Below, in pieces: positions 17,267-26,624 of a DNA stretch of 33,316 bases; the first letter of the stretch is position 1, and each line of letters starts with the position of its first letter. The notes under the pieces were generated by a model. That model was not told the DNA's origin, did not search any database, and worked only from the letters and a program-made list of their open reading frames with translations. This DNA comes from Ignavibacteriota bacterium (GTDB lineage Bacteria > Bacteroidota > Ignavibacteria > UBA10030 > UBA6906), in NCBI GenBank assembly GCA_003152875.1, contig PMBF01000026.1, positions 23,186 to 56,501 of the forward strand, written 5' to 3'. Both the position numbers and the translations under genes were made by a program.

Positions 17267-19264
17267 CTAGTGCACGAAGAGAGACCCAGGGATTGGAGCC
17301 AGGGGGGCGAGTCCCTGAGCGAACCGCACGGAAAGCTCCTTTTCCCCGGTCTTGTTGAAGTAGAGGATGTCCACCGGGTGCAATCCTTTCTCCAGCGCAA
17401 TCACTCCCAACTTCTCCACGGCGCCGTGCAGTCCATCATTGTTGACAACGACGTTGCCCTGTACCAGGAGCCGGCTTCCGTCGTCGGAAGAAAGCCCAAA
17501 TCCGAATATTCCTGTGGCCGGCACGTCGATGAACCCGGTCAACCGAACGCCGACATTATCGTCCCGCTTACACATCGTGAGCCCGATCTCTCCAGTCATG
17601 CCGGAGTCGGCCGCCTGCAGCCGGTCGAAATCAGGAAGATTGTCCCAGGATCCCTCGTAGTAAAAGTACCGGAGTCCTGGATGAGTGCCGGAGATCTTCA
17701 CTGCCGGCTCGGGGACGGCCCTGGTCAAAGTCCTTTCGGTGACTGCGGCGACCCCGTTCCCGTGGTAAAAGCATCGGGCTCGCACCGTTGCGGAATTCGC
17801 AATGCGCAGGGGCCCGCTGAACCTGGGCGAACCGGATGATGGCTGTGTGCCGTCCAGAGTGTAACGGATCTCAAGACCGGGAGATCGTGTCTCCATGGTC
17901 ACTTCGGTGGTGTCCAGGAACACGGGAAGGGCACACGTTACCACAGGCGGAAGAAAAGTGACGGGCTCGTCGCTGAAGTCCAGCACGACCACCGCATCGA
18001 CAGTGTCAACCGGACGGGAAGGAAGCCGCAACACCACGGTGTCGCCGTTCGCGCGCATCTTGAGGGGGCGCAAACCGGAGCCGAGCATCGAAGCCTGCCG
18101 GGGTACGGTCCCCAACCCGGAGACGGCGAGGTTCCCGTCTCGTGGCCATTCGAAGACATGAAGATAGAGCCGCGTTGCACCCGAGGCAAGCTTCTTTTCC
18201 GTGCAGCGTCCCCAGGGTGTCGTTGCCAGGGGTGAAGCCTTCGTCCCGTGGATGGCCTCGCCGTTGGCCGCCATCCAACGGCCTATCGCCTCCAGCCGCT
18301 CGACGCTTGGTCCCGGGATCGTGCCGAGCGCAGTAGGGCCGACATTCAAAAGGTAGTTCCCCCCTTTGGAGGCGATGTCCACCAGGTTCCTGATCAGGGT
18401 CGCCGCGGACTTCCAGTTGGAATCGGCCGAGGCGTATCCCCAGTGGTCGTTCATGGTCATGCATGACTCCCAATCGACGCCGTCGATCCCGTTCGCGGGT
18501 ATCTCCTGTTCGGGCGTGCCGAAATCCCCTGCCGCGTCCGTATCGATGTTCATCCCCTCCATACCGTTGCGTCCTTTCCCCACCCGGTTGTTCACGATGA
18601 TCCCGGGCTGGAGCGAGCGCACGTAGCGGTAGAGGTCCTTTCCTTCCTGCTCAGACCATTCCGGGATCCAGTCGCCGTCGAACCAGAGCACGCCGATCGG
18701 GCCATACCCTGTCAACAGCTCCTTGAGCTGGGGCTTCAGGTATTCCTCCCGGTAGCGGGGGAACGACGCGCCTTTCGCGTCGGGATGATGCCAGTCGAGG
18801 ATCGAATGGTAGAAGCAGAGCCGGATTCCCTCCTCTCTGCAGGCCGCGGCCAGCTCTTTCAAGGGGTCGCGCTTGAACGGTGTGCGGTCGATGATGTCGT
18901 ACGACGACACCTTCGAGTCAAACATGCAGAACCCGTCATGGTGCTTGGACGTGATCACCACGTACTTCATGCCGGCCCTCTTGGCCAGGCGGACCCATGC
19001 ACGCGCGTCGAATCCCACGGGGTTGAACTGCGGAGGGTACTGCTCGTACTTCTCAACGGAGACTTTCTCCTGTGACATATACCATTCCCCGCGGGCGGGG
19101 ATCGAATACACGCCCCAGTGGATGAACATCCCGAAGCGCGCTTCACGCCACCAGGCCATCCGTACGTTGTGCTGTTCGGAGGTCTCCTGCGGGGTCCGGC
19201 TGTTCTGCGCCTGGCCTGCAGCGGCCATCAGAAGGAGAACGAGGATAGTCGAGAGGTATTGCAT
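17267..19264 (-). CDS. GH29 alpha-L-fucosidase with chitobiase C-terminal-like and PA14-like C-terminal domains
   Basis: RFGMFIHWGVYSIPARGEWY, YVVITSKHHDGFCMFDS, GVLWFDGDW; C-term IRYTLDGTQPSSGSPRFSGPL and FIDVPATGIFGFGLSSDDGSRLLVQGNVVVNNDG; likely start MQYLSTILVLLLMAAAGQAQ at 19264. Confidence 0.93.
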   Translation of the reverse strand: MQYLSTILVLLLMAAAGQAQNSRTPQETSEQHNVRMAWWREARFGMFIHWGVYSIPARGEWYMSQEKVSVEKYEQYPPQFNPVGFDARAWVRLAKRAGMKYVVITSKHHDGFCMFDSKVSSYDIIDRTPFKRDPLKELAAACREEGIRLCFYHSILDWHHPDAKGASFPRYREEYLKPQLKELLTGYGPIGVLWFDGDWIPEWSEQEGKDLYRYVRSLQPGIIVNNRVGKGRNGMEGMNIDTDAAGDFGTPEQEIPANGIDGVDWESCMTMNDHWGYASADSNWKSAATLIRNLVDIASKGGNYLLNVGPTALGTIPGPSVERLEAIGRWMAANGEAIHGTKASPLATTPWGRCTEKKLASGATRLYLHVFEWPRDGNLAVSGLGTVPRQASMLGSGLRPLKMRANGDTVVLRLPSRPVDTVDAVVVLDFSDEPVTFLPPVVTCALPVFLDTTEVTMETRSPGLEIRYTLDGTQPSSGSPRFSGPLRIANSATVRARCFYHGNGVAAVTERTLTRAVPEPAVKISGTHPGLRYFYYEGSWDNLPDFDRLQAADSGMTGEIGLTMCKRDDNVGVRLTGFIDVPATGIFGFGLSSDDGSRLLVQGNVVVNNDGLHGAVEKLGVIALEKGLHPVDILYFNKTGEKELSVRFAQGLAPLAPIPGSLFVH

Positions 19265-19636
19265 TGGTGTTCCTGGAAAAGTCGGAGGGATCTCTGCCGG
19301 TGAACATCCTGTTTGGGGCTCGAAGTCAAATAGCGATAATTCATTAAGAATGCAAGCCGAAGAGCGCCTCATGGGCTTTTCCCTCCCGTCTCCCCTGCTC
19401 AATCACCCTCCCCTCCTCGCTCGAGCCCCATTGGCCAGTTCTCGAGTGCTTGATTTTGCGGGTACGATCACGCACATTCATCAGCAAGCGTCCGGAGACA
19501 CAGGGGTGCTCGGCCATCTACCTGCCATACCGTCACCTGGTCCTCCGCGAGCTCGTCCCGCATGCCATCACCGTGCCGCTCGACAGTATCACAGGAAACA
19601 ATGTCAGATTCCATACGGATTGATGCAGGAGAAAGC

Positions 19637-21328
19637 ATGGACGACCCCACCTTCGTCATCGGAGTTGATTTCGGAACCGATTCCGTCCGCACACTTATCG
19701 TCGATGCCGCCGGCGGGACGGAGATCGCCGCAGCCGTAGCTCCGTACCGGCGATGGGCAGCGGGCCGTTACTGCGACCCCGTCCGGAACCGGTTCAGACA
19801 GCATCCCCTTGACTATGTCGAGGGATTGGAGGAATCCATCACCACCGCACTCGGCAGGTCCCCTTCCGGAACGGCCCGTCGCGTCCGGGGGATCTCCGTC
19901 GACACCACCGGTTCGACTCCCGCACCTGTGGACCGTGCCGGAACTCCGCTTGCCCTGACCCCGGGATTCGAGGAAAACCCGGATGCCATGTTTATCCTCT
20001 GGAAAGACCATACAGCCGTCGACGAGGCGGAAGAGATCAACAGGCTCGCAAAATCATGGGGTGGTGTTGACTACACGATGTACGAAGGAGGGGTCTACTC
20101 TTCCGAATGGTTCTGGGCGAAGATTCTCCACGTCCTCCGCTCCGATCTGCAAGTCCGGCCCAGCGCATTCTCCTGGGTTGAGCACTGCGATTGGATTCCC
20201 GCGCTGCTCACCGGGTGCGCGCAAGTCATGCGGATGAAGCGCAGCCGCTGCGCTGCCGGCCATAAGGCGATGTGGCATGAGGCGTTTGACGGCCTCCCCG
20301 GGGAGGAGTTTCTCACCAGGCTCGATCCGCTCCTTGAAGGCCTTCGGTCCCGGCTCTACAGGGAGACCTTCACGAGCGATGCCGCTGCGGGAACGCTTTC
20401 AGGTCCATGGGCGAAACGGCTGGGTCTTCCTGAACAGGTGACCGTCGGTGTGGGGGCATTCGATGCGCACATGGGAGCGGTCGGCGGCGGCATACGGCCG
20501 TACGTGCTCACGAAAATCATGGGGACCTCGACGTGCGACATGCTTGTTGCCCCCATGCACGAAATGGAGGGAAAACTGATCAGGGGGATCTGCGGACAGG
20601 TGAACGGGTCAATCCTTCCCGGGATGCTCGGCATGGAGGCGGGGCAGTCAGCCTTCGGCGATGTCTACGCCTGGTTCAGAGACCTGCTCATGTGGCCCGT
20701 GACGAACATGATTGCCGCCGGGCCGGCCCTCACCCCCGAAGCGTCCGCTGCCATGAAGGCTGAAACGGAGTCGAGGCTCATTGCGGCGCTTTCGGCGGAG
20801 GCTGCGAAGACCCCGGTCGAAGCCTCCGGCGTGCTTGCACTGGACTGGATGAACGGCCGCAGGACCCCGGATGCCAACCAGGCGCTGAAAGGCGCCATCA
20901 CGGGCATCAACCTCGGCACCGATGCACCGCGCGTCTTCCGCGCCCTTGTGGAGGCGACGGCGTTCGGGGCTAAGATGATCGTGGACCGCTTTTGCTCCGA
21001 AGGTGTAAGGATCGACGGCGTGATCGCCCTTGGCGGCGTCGCCCGGAAATCCCCCTTCATCATGCAGGTGGTGTCCGATGTCTTGAATCTCAAGATCTCC
21101 GTGCCGAAGTCGGAGGAGACCTGCGCCCTGGGCGCCGCTATGTGTGCCGCGGCAGCCTGCGGGATCTACCCGTCCATCGAGAGCGCCAGGACGGCAATGG
21201 AGAGCGGGTTTGAAACCGAGTATCTTCCGAACCCCGTCAACGCCCGGGCGTACGAGGCGCTTTTTGACCGCTACCGGAAGCTCGGCAGCTTCGTCGAACA
21301 GGAAACCATTCGTCTGAGGAGCCTGTAG
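19637..21328 (+). CDS. araB: Ribulokinase (FGGY family)
   Basis: FVIGVDFGTDSVRTLIVD, CAAGHKAMWHEAFDGLPGEEFLTRLDPLL, EATAFGAKMIVDRF, LGGVARKSPFIMQVVSDVL; start 19637 with AGGAGAAA RBS. Confidence 0.93.
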   Translation: MDDPTFVIGVDFGTDSVRTLIVDAAGGTEIAAAVAPYRRWAAGRYCDPVRNRFRQHPLDYVEGLEESITTALGRSPSGTARRVRGISVDTTGSTPAPVDRAGTPLALTPGFEENPDAMFILWKDHTAVDEAEEINRLAKSWGGVDYTMYEGGVYSSEWFWAKILHVLRSDLQVRPSAFSWVEHCDWIPALLTGCAQVMRMKRSRCAAGHKAMWHEAFDGLPGEEFLTRLDPLLEGLRSRLYRETFTSDAAAGTLSGPWAKRLGLPEQVTVGVGAFDAHMGAVGGGIRPYVLTKIMGTSTCDMLVAPMHEMEGKLIRGICGQVNGSILPGMLGMEAGQSAFGDVYAWFRDLLMWPVTNMIAAGPALTPEASAAMKAETESRLIAALSAEAAKTPVEASGVLALDWMNGRRTPDANQALKGAITGINLGTDAPRVFRALVEATAFGAKMIVDRFCSEGVRIDGVIALGGVARKSPFIMQVVSDVLNLKISVPKSEETCALGAAMCAAAACGIYPSIESARTAMESGFETEYLPNPVNARAYEALFDRYRKLGSFVEQETIRLRSL

Positions 21329-22024
21329 ATGAGCCAGTACGACCCACTCAAGGAAACTGCCTGGCGCTGCAACCAGGAACTCCCCGAGTCTTCCCTGGTC
21401 ATCCACACTTTCGGCAATGCCAGCGTGCTCGACCGGGGCAAAGGCGTCTTCGCGATCAAACCGAGCGGTGTCCCGTTTTCTGAACTCCGTCCCGAGGACA
21501 TGGTCATCGTTGACCTTGCCTCCAGAGTGGTGGAAGGCGAGCTCAAGCCTTCGTCAGACACGAAGACCCACGCCGTCCTGTACAGGAGCTGGAAGGACAT
21601 CTCCGGGATCGTCCACACGCACTCGCCGTATGCCGTTGCATGGGCTCAGGCATGCAAAGCCATCCCGATTCTCGGGACCACCCACGCGGATTCGCTGGCC
21701 CAGGACGTTCCCTGCACCCCGGTCATGAGCGACGCGATGATCAAGGGAGATTACGAGGAACGAACGGGCGACCTGATCGTGGAGACCTTTGCGGCCATGT
21801 CGCACAAGGAAATTGAAATGGTGCTGGTGGCGTGCCACGGCCCCTTCACCTGGGGGTCCACCCCCGAACGCGCTGTCAAAAACAGTGTCCTGCTTGAGAT
21901 GATTGCCAGGGTGGCGTTCATGACCCTGCAGATCAATCCGGACACGCCCCGTCTCAAACCATCGTTGCTGAGGAAACACTATGAACGTAAACATGGACCC
22001 AACGCGTACTACGGTCAGCGTTGA
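21329..22024 (+). CDS. araD: L-ribulose-5-phosphate 4-epimerase
   Basis: Class II aldolase family: IKPSGVPFSEL, KPSSDTKTHAVLY, GIVHTHSPYAVAWAQA, GTTHAD; C-terminal LLRKHYERKHGPNAYYGQ matches the E. coli AraD tail. Confidence 0.95.
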   Translation: MSQYDPLKETAWRCNQELPESSLVIHTFGNASVLDRGKGVFAIKPSGVPFSELRPEDMVIVDLASRVVEGELKPSSDTKTHAVLYRSWKDISGIVHTHSPYAVAWAQACKAIPILGTTHADSLAQDVPCTPVMSDAMIKGDYEERTGDLIVETFAAMSHKEIEMVLVACHGPFTWGSTPERAVKNSVLLEMIARVAFMTLQINPDTPRLKPSLLRKHYERKHGPNAYYGQR

Positions 22025-23522
22025 ACCGCAGGTCCCCGCGCCGGTGAGAAACATCCCGGCCGTCACCATGGGCCTGATTGCCGTGAGCAGGGATTGTTTC
22101 CCGATCGAGCTTTCCAGGAAGCGCAGGGCGAAAGTCATGGAGGAGTGCCGCGCCGGATCCATTCCGGTGATTGAGCTCGAGACCACCGTGGAGAACGAGC
22201 GCGATGTGGTGAACGCACTCAGGGAGATCGGCGAAAAGAAGATCAACGCCCTCGCAATCTACCTCGGCAACTTCGGTCCGGAAGGTCCGGCGACCCTCCT
22301 GGCACAGAAGTTCGGAGGGCCGGTCATGCTGGCCGCCGCGGCTGAAGAGACCGGGAGCGATCTGATCAACGGGAGGGGAGATGCATACTGCGGCATGCTG
22401 AGTGCGTCGTATAATGTCGGACTCAGGAAGCTTCGGGTCCACATCCCTTCCACTCCGGTCGGATCCCCCGGCGAAGTCGCGCGGATGATCAGCGACTTCA
22501 TCCCCGTGGCCAGGGTGGCCCTCGGGCTGAAGCGTCTGAAAATCTTCTCGTTCGGTCCCAGGCCGTTCGACTTCCTCACCTGCCACGCTCCCATCCAACC
22601 TCTGTTCGACCTGGGGGTCGAGATCGTGGAGAACAGCGAGCTGGATATGCTCGATGTTTACAACTCGAAGGCGAACGACCCGAGGATCAAGGTGGTTGCC
22701 CGGGAGATGGCCGGAGAGCTGGGCAGGGGAAACAGCTATCCCGACATGCTCGAGCGGCTCGCCCAATTCGAGGTCTCGCTTCTCGATTTCATGGAGAACA
22801 ACCTGGGCGCTTCGGAATACGCGGTCTTCGCCAACAAGTGCTGGCCCGCGTTCGAGAAGTACTTTGGCTTCGTCCCGTGCTTCATCAACTCGCGTCTTGC
22901 CACCCGGGGAATTCCCATCTCGTGCGAGTCCGATATTTACGGGGCCCTCAGCGAATATGTGGTCACATGCGCCACGCTGCTCCCCCCTGCCATCCTGGAT
23001 ATCAATAATACCGTCCCTGCTGACATGTACCGTGAGTCTGCCGACATGGTGAAGGACTACACGAACAACGACCTCTGGATGGGATTCCATTGCGGCAACA
23101 CGTCGTCGTCGTGCATGGCAACCTCCATGATGAAATATCAGCTGATCATGCACCGCCTGATGGAGCCAGGAAAGGAACCCGAAATTACCCGCGGCACGCT
23201 GGAAGGGCAGATCAGACCGGGGGAAGTGACCATCTTCCGGATCCAGTCTACTCCTGGCGCCGAGCTGAGATCCTACGTGGCGCAGGGGGAGATTCTGAAC
23301 ATCGAGCCGAAATCCTTTGGATGTATCGCCGTCTTTGCCGTCCACGAAATGGCGAGGTTCTACCGCCACGTGTTGATCGAGAAACGGTTCCCCCATCATA
23401 CGGCGGTGGCCTTCGCGCATTCCGGGAAAGCTCTCTATGATGCGATGAAGCTCATGGGGGTGAATGACGTCTCGTTCAATCTTCCCAGGGGCATGCTCTA
23501 TCCCGGCGAGCACCCCTTCTGA
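21981..23522 (+). CDS. L-fucose isomerase-like / COG2407-type sugar isomerase; candidate non-canonical L-arabinose isomerase
   Basis: NKCWPAFEKYFGFVPCFINSRLATRGIPISCESDIYGALSEYV, FHCGN, KRFPHHTAVAF; GAGGAAA RBS; does not resemble canonical AraA. Confidence 0.88.
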   Translation: MNVNMDPTRTTVSVEPQVPAPVRNIPAVTMGLIAVSRDCFPIELSRKRRAKVMEECRAGSIPVIELETTVENERDVVNALREIGEKKINALAIYLGNFGPEGPATLLAQKFGGPVMLAAAAEETGSDLINGRGDAYCGMLSASYNVGLRKLRVHIPSTPVGSPGEVARMISDFIPVARVALGLKRLKIFSFGPRPFDFLTCHAPIQPLFDLGVEIVENSELDMLDVYNSKANDPRIKVVAREMAGELGRGNSYPDMLERLAQFEVSLLDFMENNLGASEYAVFANKCWPAFEKYFGFVPCFINSRLATRGIPISCESDIYGALSEYVVTCATLLPPAILDINNTVPADMYRESADMVKDYTNNDLWMGFHCGNTSSSCMATSMMKYQLIMHRLMEPGKEPEITRGTLEGQIRPGEVTIFRIQSTPGAELRSYVAQGEILNIEPKSFGCIAVFAVHEMARFYRHVLIEKRFPHHTAVAFAHSGKALYDAMKLMGVNDVSFNLPRGMLYPGEHPF

Positions 23523-23527
23523 GCTGC

Positions 23528-23575
23528 ACGGCCCTCTCATACGCGCGGAGCTGCGGGGGAGAGGTCACGGGCCGT
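23528..23575. other. Inverted repeat just after the isomerase stop
   Basis: ACGGCCC(TCTC)...(GAGA)ggtcacGGGCCGT; possible terminator or attenuator. Confidence 0.35.
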
Positions 23576-23682
23576 CATCATAAGCCAGCCCGCCATTCAG
23601 GAGCGGACAGCCGTTGCGATCAGCGGCCTGGGCCGGGGCAACGGGGATGGAGAAGGCTTCCGGGTCTTTTCGGAGGGATACC

Positions 23683-24744
23683 ATGCGCGCAGTGAGGCTT
23701 CACGGTCCGTGCAACCTGCGCCTCGACGACATCCCTGAGCCGGAGCGTCCCGGTCCGGGAGAAGTGATGATCGGCGTCAGGGCTGTGGGTATCTGCGGCA
23801 GCGACCTGCATACGTATCGCAACGCGCGGATCGGGGATACGGCGGTCCCATTCCCTCTCATTCCCGGCCATGAGTTCTCCGGAATCGTTGATGATGCCGG
23901 CGAGCTTCCAACCGACGCAAACGGGAAACCCCTCCTGCCCGGGACCCGCGTAGCAGTGGATCCTGCTCAGCCATGCGGGAAGTGCGAGATGTGCCTGCGC
24001 GGCCATCCCAACCTCTGCACGCAGCTCCATTTTTGCGGTCTGTATCCCGACAACGGGGCGCTTTGCGAGCGGATTCGCGTTCCCGCATCGACCTGCTTTC
24101 CACTCCCTGATGGCTTGGACGCCGCGGCCGGAGCGATGCTCGAGCCGCTGGGCGTCGCGCTGCACTCTGTGAACCTCGCCCGGCTGCACAAAGGTGACTC
24201 CGTGTCGGTCCATGGCGGCGGACCGATCGGGCTGCTCATCCTTCAGGCGGCACGCCTTGCAGGGGCAGGGCCCCTGTTTGTGTCTGAGCCGCTCTCCTGG
24301 AGACGCGAGCTGGCGGAGCGATTCGGGGCGGTCACTCTCGACCCTGCAGCAGGCGATGTGCCCCGGGCGATTGCCGGGAAAACCGGCGGCAGGGGAGTGG
24401 ATGTGGCGTTCGAAGCCGGGTGGGCCGGGCCCCTTGCCCAGGAAGCCGCGGAAACTGTCCGTCACGGGGGGACGGTCATGCTCGTCGGGATCCCCGAGGA
24501 CGACGGTTTCACACTCAAGCACTCCACGGCGCGGCGGAAAGGGTTGACGCTCCTCTTCGTCCGCAGGATGAAACATACCTATCCGGAGGCGATCAGGCTT
24601 GTGGAACGTGGCCTTGTCGATGTCGCTTCTCTCATCACCCATCGGTTCCCGCTCGAACGGGCGCCCGAGGCCTTTGCGCTCAATGACGGCTACCTCGACC
24701 GTGTGGTCAAGGTGATCATCGATCTCCGCAGCCGCCCCTCCTGA
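23683..24744 (+). CDS. Zinc-dependent medium-chain (sorbitol/threonine dehydrogenase-like) dehydrogenase
   Basis: [16 protein letters not shown], structural zinc [46 protein letters not shown] before 23683. Confidence 0.92.
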   Translation: MRAVRLHGPCNLRLDDIPEPERPGPGEVMIGVRAVGICGSDLHTYRNARIGDTAVPFPLIPGHEFSGIVDDAGELPTDANGKPLLPGTRVAVDPAQPCGKCEMCLRGHPNLCTQLHFCGLYPDNGALCERIRVPASTCFPLPDGLDAAAGAMLEPLGVALHSVNLARLHKGDSVSVHGGGPIGLLILQAARLAGAGPLFVSEPLSWRRELAERFGAVTLDPAAGDVPRAIAGKTGGRGVDVAFEAGWAGPLAQEAAETVRHGGTVMLVGIPEDDGFTLKHSTARRKGLTLLFVRRMKHTYPEAIRLVERGLVDVASLITHRFPLERAPEAFALNDGYLDRVVKVIIDLRSRPS

Positions 24745-24835
24745 TGAGCCGGGCAATCGCCGGCGCAAACGCGGGCAGGCTCCGAGCGGATCCATCAACA
24801 CGTACCCATCCTCAAGCATGAGAAGGAATCCCGCA

Positions 24836-26398
24836 ATGAACCAGAAACATATGCTGACGACGGGACGTGCCGTCAGGCTGGCCGCCGCTGTCATTCTCCC
24901 CATCCTCCTGGCGCAGGCGCAAACCCGGATCGTCGTCAACGAGGCCGCGGCCCGCGACACCATCAGCCGTCACATCTACGGGAATTTCTCCGAGCACCTC
25001 GGGCGATGCATCTACGGCGGGTTCTACGTCGGAGAGGGGAACACGAAGATCCCGAACGTCCGCGGCATCCGGAAGGACGTTGTGGAAGCGCTGAAAAAGA
25101 TCAGGCTCCCGAATCTTCGGTGGCCGGGGGGCTGCTTCGCGGATACCTACCACTGGAAAGACGGCATCGGCCCGAAAACCCAGCGTCCGACCATGGTGAA
25201 CACGTGGTGGGGGGGAGTGACCGAAGACAACAGCTTCGGAACCCATGAGTTCCTCGACATGTGCGAACAGATCGGCACGGAGCCCTACTTCACCGGCAAC
25301 ATCGGGAGCGGTACGGTACAGGAGCTCATGCAATGGGTCCAGTATGTTAATTTCGACGGCATCAGCCCGATGTCGAGCCTGAGGGCAGCTAACGGTCATG
25401 AGAAGCCCTGGCATGTGAAGTACTGGGCCCTCGGCAATGAAGCCTGGGGCTGCGGAGGCAATATGACAGCGGAACACTACTCCGACATCTACCGGCTGAA
25501 TGCGACGTTTGTCGCTTCCACCGGGCCCGAGCCGCTGTTCAGGATCGCCTCCGGAGCCAGTTCGGACGACTACCACTGGACAGAGGTCCTGATGACCCGG
25601 GTCCCTCACTGGATGCTGCAGGGAATCGCCCTCCATCACTATTCCGTCATTGATTGGAACAAGAAGAGTTCGGCCACCGGATTCACGGAGCAGGAGTACT
25701 TCGCAACCATGAAACAGGCCCTTCGCATGGAGGAGCTGATCGCGAAACATACAGCCATCATGGACAAGACCGATCCCGACCGGAAAGTGGCCCTCGTCGT
25801 GGACGAGTGGGGAGGGTGGTATGATGTGGAGCCGGGGACCAACCCTGCTTTTCTCTACCAGCAGAACTCCATGCGCGATGCCATGATTGCCGGAGTCACG
25901 CTCAATATCTTCAACAACCATTGTGACCGGGTCAAGATGGCCAACCTGGCCCAGACGGTAAACGTCCTCCAGGCGGTCGTGCTGACCAGCGAAGAGAAGA
26001 TGGTCGTCACACCGACCTACCATGTGATGGAAATGTACACGGTGCATCATGATGCCGTTCGGCTGCCCGTTGAAGTGACCGCCGCGCCGTTTACGCTGGG
26101 CGGGGAAAGCCTCCCCGCTCTCTCCGTATCGGCATCGAAGGACCAGCGGGGGGTCGTGCATATCTCCCTGGTGAACATCGATGCGGAACAGGCGCACGAT
26201 GCCGCTCTCGAGATCCACGGCACAACGCTCAGGTCGGTCAGCGGCCGCATTCTCACCTCCGGCAGGGTTCAGGACCACAACACGTTCGACGCACCGGAGA
26301 ACGTGAAGCCTGCGCCCTTCACCGGCGCGAGAGTCGAGGGAAGCACCGTGAAACTCCGGATTCCGCCGGTGTCCGTGGTCGTTCTGTCCCTCGAGTAA
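24836..26398 (+). CDS. GH51 alpha-L-arabinofuranosidase, secreted
   Basis: [89 protein letters not shown]. Confidence 0.95.
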   Translation: MNQKHMLTTGRAVRLAAAVILPILLAQAQTRIVVNEAAARDTISRHIYGNFSEHLGRCIYGGFYVGEGNTKIPNVRGIRKDVVEALKKIRLPNLRWPGGCFADTYHWKDGIGPKTQRPTMVNTWWGGVTEDNSFGTHEFLDMCEQIGTEPYFTGNIGSGTVQELMQWVQYVNFDGISPMSSLRAANGHEKPWHVKYWALGNEAWGCGGNMTAEHYSDIYRLNATFVASTGPEPLFRIASGASSDDYHWTEVLMTRVPHWMLQGIALHHYSVIDWNKKSSATGFTEQEYFATMKQALRMEELIAKHTAIMDKTDPDRKVALVVDEWGGWYDVEPGTNPAFLYQQNSMRDAMIAGVTLNIFNNHCDRVKMANLAQTVNVLQAVVLTSEEKMVVTPTYHVMEMYTVHHDAVRLPVEVTAAPFTLGGESLPALSVSASKDQRGVVHISLVNIDAEQAHDAALEIHGTTLRSVSGRILTSGRVQDHNTFDAPENVKPAPFTGARVEGSTVKLRIPPVSVVVLSLE

Positions 26399-26407
26399 TC
26401 GATGACC

Positions 26408-26446
26408 CGGTCAGACCGTTCGGTTCGACCGTTTGGCCAGACCGGG
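26408..26446. repeat. Three consecutive 13-bp semi-palindromic units
   Basis: CGGTCAGACCGTT / CGGTTCGACCGTT / TGGCCAGACCGGG; flanked as CCCGGTC...GACCGGG. Confidence 0.75.
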
Positions 26447-26460
26447 CAGCCTGAGGCTTC

Positions 26461-26477
26461 CGACCGAAAGCCGGTCG
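26461..26477. other. Hairpin CGACCG-aaagc-CGGTCG
   Basis: Perfect 6-bp inverted repeat just after the 13-bp units. Confidence 0.5.
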
Positions 26478-26624
26478 ATCAAGGTCTTCAGATGTGTCGT
26501 CCTGGGAGATCACAACTGTCTCCCTGCACATGTCCCGGATCAACCGCACGGGCCTGACTTTCAGACACGCGTTCTACTCTCGAGGCGTCCGGGGTTTTCC
26601 AGCCTGTGAAAGCACGAGGTGTCC

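Noticed and set aside
19265-19636. Search for a clear operator/promoter between divergent GH29 and araB
   Set aside because: Only weak features such as ATTC-attaa-GAAT and two CTCGAG/TCTCGAG-like sites; not distinguishable from chance by eye.
21954-23540. 528-aa minus-strand ORF
   Set aside because: Antisense to the isomerase gene; mirror-frame artefact.
23620-26278. Long minus-strand ORFs (23620..24963 and 24812..26278)
   Set aside because: Antisense to the MDR dehydrogenase and GH51 genes; no domain-like content.
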